Below, piece by piece: positions 1 through 5,021 of a stretch of 8,339 nt of DNA. Source of the stretch: an uncultured Kiloniellales bacterium (lineage in GTDB: Bacteria > Pseudomonadota > Alphaproteobacteria > Kiloniellales > JAKSDN01); NCBI GenBank assembly GCA_947259625.1, contig CAMYMY010000140.1:1-8339 (forward strand), in the 5' to 3' direction. The position numbers and the translations under genes are program-made. A model generated the notes under the pieces. That model saw only the letters and a program-made list of their open reading frames with translations. It made no database searches and was not told the origin of the DNA. Every line of letters starts with the position of its first letter. Position 1 is the stretch's first letter.

Positions 1-157
1 CGGGCCGGGCCGCTTGATCGCCCTGCTGGTCATATGGCATCAGCGCTGGCGGCAGCGACGCCGATTGGCCGAGCTCGACGACCATCTCTTGCAAGACATC
101 GGCAAGACCCGGAAAGAAGCCGTCGACGAGGCCGGCAAACCCTTCTGGCGGCCATGA
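1..157 (+). CDS. DUF1127 small protein, 3' part only
   Basis: This is the C-terminal 51 residues of a small DUF1127 (YjiS-like) protein; codons begin at position 2, the stop is TGA at 155-157, and the start lies left of the window. The visible part has a hydrophobic stretch (about residues 5-12), then the arginine-rich W-R-Q-R-R-R-L segment, the family core LAELDDHLLQDIG (22-34), a TR pair (36-37) and the terminal KPFWR (46-50) that typifies this domain. Full-length members are usually about 50-75 residues, so perhaps 5-20 residues are missing. Family knowledge: DUF1127 proteins are common in alphaproteobacteria, and some studied members bind RNA or influence RNA turnover and stress or phosphate responses; the role of this copy is unknown. 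It is 32 bases upstream of the next gene on the same strand, so co-transcription is possible. The frame was identified by direct translation; ATG codons at 34 and 154 belong to other frames. Confidence 0.85.
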   Translation, partial: GPGRLIALLVIWHQRWRQRRRLAELDDHLLQDIGKTRKEAVDEAGKPFWRP

Positions 158-178
158 GCCGGCCGCGCCCGCCCCGAC

Positions 179-183
179 AGGAG
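179..183 (+). promoter_or_regulatory. Ribosome binding site AGGAG
   Basis: AGGAG lies 6 bases before the ATG at 190. It is the best Shine-Dalgarno sequence near this gene. It favours the start at 190 over the in-frame ATG at 34, which would overlap the DUF1127 gene and add 52 residues that do not look like this family. Confidence 0.7.
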
Positions 184-189
184 CCACCC

Positions 190-1023
190 ATGACACGATC
201 CACAACCGCCAAGGCCCGGGCCTTCAAAGAGCTGCATCAAGGGCCCGACATCTTTCTCATGCCCAACGCCTGGAACGCCGGCAGCGCGCGCATCCTGGCC
301 GCGGCCGGTTTAGCCGCCGTCGGCACGACCAGCGCCGGCATGGCCTTTTCGCTCGGCCGGCCCGACTGCGAGGGGCGGCTGGGCCGCGCGGAGACCATCG
401 AGGAACTCGTCCGGATCGCCGCCGCGGTAGAGATCCCGGTGAGCGCCGACCTGGAGTCCGGCTACGGTCCAGGGCCAGAGGACGTGGCCGAGACGATCCG
501 CGCGGCGATCGCCGCCGGCGCGGTGGGCGGCAGCATCGAGGACTACACGGGCGACCCCGACGCGCCGCTGTTCGAGCCCGCCCTGGCCGCCGAACGCATC
601 CAGGCCGCGCGCGCGGCGGCCGATGCCTCGGATATCGCCTTCACGCTGACCGGCCGGGCCGAATGCTATCTGGTGGACCATCCCGACCCCTTCGCCGAGT
701 CGGTGCGGCGGGCGAACCTCTACCGCGCGGCCGGGGCCGACTGCCTCTACGTGCCGGGGGTGCGCGACGCCGAGACCATCGCGGGCCTGGTGCGCGAGAT
801 CGACGGGCCGCTCAACGTCGTGGTCGGGCTCGCGGGCGAGCCCTTGAGCCTGGCGCGGCTCCGGGACCTCGGCGTCCGGCGGGTCAGCATCGGCGGCTCG
901 CTCGCCCGCGCGACCTTCGCGGTGGTCCGCCGCGCGGCCGAGGAGATGGCCCGGAACGGGACCTTCGGGTTCACGCAAGACGCCATCCCCGACACCGAGA
1001 TGAGCGCGCTGTTCGGCCGCTAG
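190..1023 (+). CDS. isocitrate lyase/PEP mutase family enzyme
   Basis: A 277-residue cytoplasmic enzyme of the isocitrate lyase/phosphoenolpyruvate mutase superfamily, which makes or breaks C-C or P-C bonds next to a carboxylate using a (beta/alpha)8 barrel and Mg2+. The N-terminal PNAWNAGSARIL (25-36) is typical of the PEP-mutase branch. Probable active-site residues are D87 and E89 in SADLESGYG (85-93), E117-D118 in GSIEDYTGD (114-122), and R156/E158 in TGRAE (154-158). The K-K-C-G-H loop of true isocitrate lyase is absent and the length is about half that of isocitrate lyase, so it is not glyoxylate-cycle AceA. Members near this branch include PEP mutase, carboxyphosphonoenolpyruvate mutase, 2-methylisocitrate lyase and oxaloacetate decarboxylase-like proteins. 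No phosphonate or methylcitrate genes lie nearby, so the substrate is unassigned. It follows the DUF1127 gene and converges on tadA with 6 bases between stops. Confidence 0.9.
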   Translation: MTRSTTAKARAFKELHQGPDIFLMPNAWNAGSARILAAAGLAAVGTTSAGMAFSLGRPDCEGRLGRAETIEELVRIAAAVEIPVSADLESGYGPGPEDVAETIRAAIAAGAVGGSIEDYTGDPDAPLFEPALAAERIQAARAAADASDIAFTLTGRAECYLVDHPDPFAESVRRANLYRAAGADCLYVPGVRDAETIAGLVREIDGPLNVVVGLAGEPLSLARLRDLGVRRVSIGGSLARATFAVVRRAAEEMARNGTFGFTQDAIPDTEMSALFGR

Positions 1024-1029
1024 CGCCCT

Positions 1030-1488
1030 TCAGCGCCGCTCCCGGAAGAAGTCCTTCAGAAGCGCCCCGCAGCGGCTTTCCTGCAGGCCGCCGACCACCT
1101 CGGGGCGGTGGTGGCAGGTCGGCTGCTCGAAGATGCGAGGGCCGTGGTCGACGCCGCCGCCCTTGGGGTCGTAGGCGCCGAAGTGGACGCGGCGCAGCCG
1201 GGCGAAGGCGATCGCCTGGGCGCACATGGGGCAGGGCTCCAGCGTGACGTAGAGGTCGGCCCCGGTCAGTCGCTTCAGGCCGAGCCGCCGCGCCGCCTCC
1301 TGAATCGCCAGCAGCTCGGCGTGCGCCGTCGGGTCGTGCAGCTCCTCGACCCGGTTGTGCGCCCGGGCCAGCATCTCGCCAGTCTTGCCGTCGACCAGCA
1401 CGGCCCCCACTGGCACCTCGCCGGCCGCGGCGGCGGCCTCGGCATCGGCCAGCGCGATCTCCATTGGGGAGAGGCGGTTCCCGGTCAT
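1030..1488 (-). CDS. tadA: tRNA-specific adenosine deaminase
   Basis: A 152-residue zinc-dependent deaminase predicted to convert the wobble adenosine 34 of tRNA-Arg(ACG) to inosine. The cytidine/deoxycytidylate deaminase fold is complete: zinc ligand H56 and proton-shuttle E58 in DPTAHAE (52-58), and zinc ligands C86 and C89 in LEPCPMC (83-89). The N-terminal GEVPVGAV, the ARLRRVHFGAYDPKGGG segment and the C-terminal C-x-x-LL-x-x-FF are the usual TadA hallmarks and separate it from free-base or nucleoside deaminases. Length matches TadA (about 150-170). I chose the ATG at 1488-1486. A longer frame from a TTG at 1524 would add 12 non-conserved residues, and that TTG forms part of a promoter-like -35. 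No strong Shine-Dalgarno is visible; AGGGT lies at 1500-1496 but also fits as part of a -10. It is divergent from the amidotransferase gene and convergent with the PEP-mutase-like gene. Confidence 0.95.
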   Translation of the reverse strand: MTGNRLSPMEIALADAEAAAAAGEVPVGAVLVDGKTGEMLARAHNRVEELHDPTAHAELLAIQEAARRLGLKRLTGADLYVTLEPCPMCAQAIAFARLRRVHFGAYDPKGGGVDHGPRIFEQPTCHHRPEVVGGLQESRCGALLKDFFRERR

Positions 1489-1495
1489 GCCCGGT

Positions 1496-1524
1496 ACCCT
1501 GCCGCCCGCGGATGAAACGGTCAA
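1496..1524 (-). promoter_or_regulatory. Predicted tadA promoter, possibly leaderless
   Basis: On the minus strand, TTGACC (1524-1519) matches five of six positions of the sigma-70 -35 consensus. It is followed after 17 bases by CAGGGT (1501-1496), a weak -10 with two of six matches. Only 7 bases separate this -10 from the tadA ATG, so transcription would begin at or next to the A of the ATG, giving a leaderless mRNA. The -35 is good and the -10 is poor, so this is tentative. Confidence 0.4.
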
Positions 1525-1542
1525 GCGGGGGCCAACCTACCG

Positions 1543-1571
1543 TTGCCGTGAGAGGGGCCCGGCACTAGAGT
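1543..1571 (+). promoter_or_regulatory. Predicted amidotransferase promoter, possibly leaderless
   Basis: TTGCCG (1543-1548) and TAGAGT (1566-1571) each match the sigma-70 hexamers at four of six positions and are separated by exactly 17 bases. The -10 ends 7 bases before the ATG at 1579, which places the expected transcription start at the start codon itself. No good Shine-Dalgarno lies in the usual place; AGAGGGG (1551-1557) is more than 20 bases upstream, and AGAG (1567-1570) is inside the -10. Confidence 0.45.
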
Positions 1572-1578
1572 GCGCGCC

Positions 1579-2301
1579 ATGACGCGACCTCCCGTGATCG
1601 GCCTGACCCTCGATTCCGAGGCGCCGGGCGGCTATTCGAAATTTCCCTGGTATGCGCTGCGCGAGAACTACTGCGCGGCGGTCATCAGGGCCGGCGGCCT
1701 GCCGGTGCTGCTGCCGCACGAGCCGGAGGTGGCCGAGGCCTACTTGGACAGCCTCGACGGCTTGTTGGTGACCGGCGGCGCCTTCGACGTCGACCCGACC
1801 CACTTCGGCGCCGAGGAGCGACACGCCACGGTCACGACCAAGGACCGGCGCACGGCCTTCGAGATCGCCGTGACCCGCTCGGCCTTCGAGCGCGACCTGC
1901 CGCTCCTGGGCATCTGCGGCGGGCAGCAGCTCCTCAACGTCGTCCTGGGCGGCACGCTGATCCAGCACATCCCGGACGAGGTCGAGGACGCGCTGGCGCA
2001 CGAGCAACCGAACCCGCGCCACGAGGCGGGCCACGGCGTCGCGGTCACGCCGGGCACCCTGCTGCACCGCATCTGCGGCACCGAGCGCCTCGAGGTCAAC
2101 TCCGCGCACCACCAGGCGGCCAAGGACCTCGGGCCCGGCGTCACGGTCAACGCGCGCGCCCCCGACGGCGTGATCGAGGGCATCGAGCGCGCCGACCGGC
2201 GCTTCTGCCTGGGGGTGCAGTGGCATCCGGAGTACGCCGTCAGCGCCGGCGACGAGGCGATCTTCGGGGCCTTCATCGAGGCGGCGGCCGATGGCCGATG
2301 A
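1579..2301 (+). CDS. PuuD-type gamma-glutamyl hydrolase / class I amidotransferase
   Basis: A 240-residue class I glutamine amidotransferase-like hydrolase (peptidase C26). Its best-known relatives cleave gamma-glutamyl-GABA to glutamate and GABA in the putrescine-to-GABA route. The catalytic triad is complete: C113 in GICGGQQ (111-117), with H216 and E218 in QWHPE (214-218). LLVTGGAFDVDP (62-73) is the oxyanion-side strand-turn of this family, and NSAHHQA (174-180) is also characteristic. There is no synthetase domain, and no partner ammonia-consuming gene is adjacent, so it should act as a stand-alone gamma-glutamyl hydrolase. The remaining Puu pathway genes are not in the window, so I do not assign a gene symbol. 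The ATG at 1579 is preferred over an in-frame GTG at 1570, which overlaps the predicted -10. Its stop overlaps the next gene by 11 bases, indicating one transcript with the pseudouridine synthase and rsmD. Confidence 0.88.
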   Translation: MTRPPVIGLTLDSEAPGGYSKFPWYALRENYCAAVIRAGGLPVLLPHEPEVAEAYLDSLDGLLVTGGAFDVDPTHFGAEERHATVTTKDRRTAFEIAVTRSAFERDLPLLGICGGQQLLNVVLGGTLIQHIPDEVEDALAHEQPNPRHEAGHGVAVTPGTLLHRICGTERLEVNSAHHQAAKDLGPGVTVNARAPDGVIEGIERADRRFCLGVQWHPEYAVSAGDEAIFGAFIEAAADGR

Positions 2302-3136
2302 CCTGACGGAAAGGGGCGAGCGGGTCGCCAAGGTGATCGCCCGCGCCGGGCTCTGCTCGCGCCGCGACGCCGAGCGCCTGATCGCCGAGGGCCGGGTCAC
2401 CGTGGCCGGCAAGGTGCTGGACAGTCCGGCCGTGACCGTGCTGCCCGGCGAGAAGATCGTGGTCGACGGCGCGGCGCTGCCCGCGGCGGCGCCGGCGCGG
2501 CTCTGGCGCTATCACAAGCCGGCCGGCCTGATCACCTCGGCCAGGGACCCGCAGGGCCGGCCGACCATCTACGACCATCTGCCCCACACGCTGCCCCGGG
2601 CCATGCCGGTCGGACGCCTCGACCTCAACTCCGAGGGCCTGCTGCTGCTGACCAACGACGGCGGGCTGAAGCGCCAGCTCGAGCTGCCGGCGACCGGCTG
2701 GACCCGGCGCTATCGGGTGCGGGTCTACGGCAAGGTCGACGAGGAGCGCCTGGCGGCCCTCGCCAAGGGGGTGCGGGTCGACGGCCTCGACTACGGGCCG
2801 ATCCGCGCCCGCCTCGATTCGCGGCGCGGCGCCAATGCCTGGCTGACCATGGCGCTGGCCGAGGGCAGGAACCGCGAGGTGCGGAAGGTCTGCGAGCACC
2901 TGGGCTTGAAGGTGAGCCGCCTGATCCGCGTCGCCTACGGCCCCTTCCAGCTCGGCCAGCTCACCGCCGGCACGGTCGAGGAGGTGCCCGCCAAGACGCT
3001 CGACGAGCAGCTCGCCGGCAGGCCCCGCAAGCCCAGGATCGGCTTCGCCAAGGCCAAGCCAAAGCCGCGCAAGCCGGGCCACAAGAAGGCCGGCCGGAGG
3101 AAGACCGACCATGCGCATCGTCGCCGGCAAGCATAG
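2291..3136 (+). CDS. rluB: 23S/16S rRNA pseudouridine synthase, RsuA/RluB family
   Basis: A 281-residue pseudouridine synthase that isomerises a specific uridine in ribosomal RNA. Domain order: an N-terminal S4 RNA-binding domain (about residues 9-60, with AGLCSRRDAERLI at 19-31), then the catalytic domain with YHKPAGLITS (74-83) and the family signature PVGRLDLNSEGLLLLTN, in which D111 is the catalytic aspartate. EGRNREVRKVCEHLG is the conserved late motif. From about residue 240 the protein becomes a lysine/arginine/proline tail, likely disordered and RNA-binding. The tail and length resemble RluB (23S U2605) more than RsuA (16S U516), but the exact target is inferred. The gene begins inside the preceding amidotransferase gene (11-base overlap), and GAGG at 2278-2281 is a modest Shine-Dalgarno. 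Its end overlaps rsmD by 26 bases. Confidence 0.92.
   Translation: MADDLTERGERVAKVIARAGLCSRRDAERLIAEGRVTVAGKVLDSPAVTVLPGEKIVVDGAALPAAAPARLWRYHKPAGLITSARDPQGRPTIYDHLPHTLPRAMPVGRLDLNSEGLLLLTNDGGLKRQLELPATGWTRRYRVRVYGKVDEERLAALAKGVRVDGLDYGPIRARLDSRRGANAWLTMALAEGRNREVRKVCEHLGLKVSRLIRVAYGPFQLGQLTAGTVEEVPAKTLDEQLAGRPRKPRIGFAKAKPKPRKPGHKKAGRRKTDHAHRRRQA
3096..3102 (+). promoter_or_regulatory. rsmD ribosome binding site inside rluB tail
   Basis: GGAGGAA is a near-perfect Shine-Dalgarno sequence 8 bases upstream of the rsmD ATG at 3111. It is formed by the arginine/lysine codons of the basic tail of the upstream pseudouridine synthase, and it decides the rsmD start. Confidence 0.75.
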
Positions 3137-3665
3137 GGGGCGGCGCCTGGTCGCGCCCGAGGGCCTGGCCGTGCGGCCGACCGCCGACCGCACGCGCGAG
3201 GCGCTGTTCAACATCCTCGGCCAGGCGCGCGGCGGGCCGGCGCCGCTCGAGGGCGCGCGCGTCCTCGATGCCTTCGCCGGCACCGGGGCGCTCGGCCTCG
3301 AGGCGCTTTCGCGCGGTGCCGGCACCGTCGCCTTCATGGAGAGCCAACCGAGCGCGCTGGCCGCGCTCGAGCGCAACATCGAGGCTTTGGGGGAACGAGC
3401 CCATGCAAAGGCGCTGCGCGCCGACGTGCTGCGCCCGCCCAAGGCCGAGCCGCCGGCCGACATCGTCTTGATGGACCCGCCCTACAACCAGGGCCTCGCC
3501 GAGCCGGCGCTCACCGCGCTCTACGAAGCCGGCTGGATCGCGGCGGACACCATCGTCGTGGTCGAGCTCATGGCCAAGGAGCCCTTCGAGGCCCCGCCCG
3601 GCTTCGCTGTCGCCGACGAGCGCAAGTACGGCAAGGCGCGCCTGGTGTTTGTCGGCCGGGATTAG
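3111..3665 (+). CDS. rsmD: 16S rRNA (guanine966-N2)-methyltransferase
   Basis: A 184-residue SAM-dependent methyltransferase predicted to methylate N2 of G966 in helix 31 of 16S rRNA, near the ribosomal P site. The N-terminal RIVAGKHRGRRL (2-13) and RPTADRTREALFNIL (22-36) are specific to the RsmD family. VLDAFAGTGALGLEALSRGA (51-70) is the SAM-binding motif I, and DPPY (122-125) is the N-methyltransferase catalytic motif IV. Length is typical (180-200), and the C-terminus, with the usual KYGKARL-type segment, is intact. It starts 26 bases before the upstream pseudouridine synthase ends, so both are very probably translated from one mRNA. It converges on the MFS gene with 18 bases between stops. 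I see no clear terminator there. Confidence 0.95.
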   Translation: MRIVAGKHRGRRLVAPEGLAVRPTADRTREALFNILGQARGGPAPLEGARVLDAFAGTGALGLEALSRGAGTVAFMESQPSALAALERNIEALGERAHAKALRADVLRPPKAEPPADIVLMDPPYNQGLAEPALTALYEAGWIAADTIVVVELMAKEPFEAPPGFAVADERKYGKARLVFVGRD

Positions 3666-3683
3666 CCTCCCCTAGTCGGCGCC

Positions 3684-4859
3684 CTACGTCGCGACCGCCA
3701 GGCCGACCCGGCGGCGCAGCCCTTCGGCCAGGACCACGACCAGCAGCATGATCGCCGCGCCCACCACATAGGGCGCGCCGCGGCCCAGGGACTCGAAGAG
3801 GAAGCCGGCGCAGGGCGGCGACATGACCCGCGCCAGGCTGGTGGCCGCCTGGCCGAGGCCGAGCGCCCCGCCGGTGTGGTCGGCGTGGCTGAGCCGCGAG
3901 ATCAGGCTCTGCAGCGAGGGGTTGCCCAGGCCGAAGCCCGCCGCCAGGCAGGCGATGGCGACCAGCAGCAGCGGCAGGCCGTCGGAGAGCGGCACCAACG
4001 CCATGCCGAGGCCGAGCAGCACCGCCGCGCCGAGCACCAGCCGCGCCTCGCCGAAGCGCCGGCTCAAGGGCCCGATCAGGCCGCCCTGGAAGACGATCGC
4101 GACCAGGCCGGCGAAGGTGAAGAGGTAGCCGACCTGGCGCGGCCCCCAGGCGAGCGCCTCGGCCGACCACAGCGCGATGGTCGATTCCATGCTGACGAAC
4201 ACGAAGCCGATCAGGAACAGGATCGCGGTGATCAGCGGCAGGTTGGGATAGTGAAGCTCGGCGAGAATGCGGCGCAGGTTGCGCCCGGCCTCGGGCTTCG
4301 GCGCTGTCCCCGGCCGGCGCGACTCGGGCAGGAAGACCAGGCCCAGGACGAAGGCCGTGGCGGCCAGCCCCGCGGACAGCAGCGCCGGCGTGCGGAAGTC
4401 GGCCGTCGCCGGATCGGCGCCCGCCAGGGTGGCGCCCAGGCCCGGTCCGATGGTGAAGCTGAGCGCGAAGGCGGCGCCGAGCAGCCCCATCGACTTCGCG
4501 CGGCGCTCGGGCGTGCTCACGTCCGACACATAGGCCGGCCCGGCGGCGATGTCGCCGCTCAGCGACCCGGCCAGCGCCCGCGCCGCGAAGAGCATCCACA
4601 GGCTGTCGGCGAAGGCCAGCACCAGGAAGGCGGCGGAGGCCCCGAGGAAGGCGGTCAGAAGCACCGGCTTGCGGCCCCAGCGGTCGCTTAGCCGCCCCCA
4701 GATCGGCGCCATCAGCAGCACCGCCAGCGAGTTCGTCGCCACCAGGAGGGTGACCTCCTGCGGGCCGGCGCCGAATCTGAGCGCCATGAAGGGCAGCAGG
4801 GGAATCATGATCCCCATGCCCAGAAGCTCGATGAAGAGACAAGACAGCAGCAGCCGCAT
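3684..4859 (-). CDS. MFS transporter, TetA-like drug:H+ antiporter group
   Basis: A 391-residue inner-membrane protein of the major facilitator superfamily with the length and hydrophobic pattern expected for 12 membrane segments. Motif A, G-R-L-S-D-R-W-G-R-K-P, is at residues 55-65 between the second and third segments. A motif B-like RALAGSLSG is at 94-102, and the antiporter motif C region GAAFALSFTIGPGLG is at 128-142. A charged cytoplasmic loop (about 179-206) separates the two halves. Motif C and the overall layout place it in the DHA1 efflux group that includes TetA, where proton antiport exports a drug or metabolite; the substrate cannot be read from the sequence. The ATG at 4859 begins directly with the first membrane segment, as is normal. 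The preceding Shine-Dalgarno is poor (G-rich, very close). The gene is separated from upstream mutL by 162 bases that contain a terminator-like hairpin, so it probably has its own promoter. I could not identify that promoter. Confidence 0.9.
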   Translation of the reverse strand: MRLLLSCLFIELLGMGIMIPLLPFMALRFGAGPQEVTLLVATNSLAVLLMAPIWGRLSDRWGRKPVLLTAFLGASAAFLVLAFADSLWMLFAARALAGSLSGDIAAGPAYVSDVSTPERRAKSMGLLGAAFALSFTIGPGLGATLAGADPATADFRTPALLSAGLAATAFVLGLVFLPESRRPGTAPKPEAGRNLRRILAELHYPNLPLITAILFLIGFVFVSMESTIALWSAEALAWGPRQVGYLFTFAGLVAIVFQGGLIGPLSRRFGEARLVLGAAVLLGLGMALVPLSDGLPLLLVAIACLAAGFGLGNPSLQSLISRLSHADHTGGALGLGQAATSLARVMSPPCAGFLFESLGRGAPYVVGAAIMLLVVVLAEGLRRRVGLAVAT

Positions 4860-4885
4860 TACCCCCGCCCCCGATGATGGTTCAT
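4859..4885 (-). other. Possible 8-codon leader ORF before the MFS gene
   Basis: On the minus strand, an ATG at 4885-4883 is preceded by AGGGGA about 4 bases away. It opens an eight-codon frame (MNHHRGRG) whose TAA stop overlaps the MFS start as TAATG. This arrangement allows ribosome re-initiation or translational coupling. It is short enough to arise by chance, and nothing shows that it is translated. Confidence 0.25.
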
Positions 4886-4947
4886 GCCGTCCCCTGGTCC
4901 TGCTTCGCCGTCGGAGTCGCCGCGGCCCCGGTCGCGGAGGTTCCGCT

Positions 4948-4980
4948 CAACAAAAGGCCCTCGAGCCGCGCCGAGGGTCC
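4948..4980 (-). terminator. Rho-independent terminator after mutL
   Basis: Read on the minus strand, GGaCCCTCG (4980-4972) pairs with CGAGGGCC (4963-4956), giving an 8-bp GC-rich stem with one bulged A and an 8-base loop. It is followed directly by TTTTGTT. It lies 42 bases past the mutL stop and is in the correct orientation to end the pgi-mutL transcript. The T-run is short, so termination may be partial. Confidence 0.65.
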
Positions 4981-5021
4981 GCGGCAAACTGTCACGATCC
5001 GTCCAATTTCGAAAGGTCGCA

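Noticed and set aside
34..189. N-terminal extension of the PEP-mutase-like gene from the ATG at 34
   Set aside because: It would overlap the well-supported DUF1127 frame, and it adds 52 non-conserved arginine-rich residues. The ATG at 190 has AGGAG at the right distance.
1489..1524. TTG start for a longer tadA
   Set aside because: It adds 12 residues unlike TadA N-termini, and the TTG is better explained as the first bases of a TTGACC -35 element.
3568..4842. A 424-codon minus-strand frame overlapping the MFS gene
   Set aside because: It is an out-of-frame shadow of the transporter, rich in R, A and G, and it also runs into the 3' end of rsmD. The real frame has clear MFS motifs.
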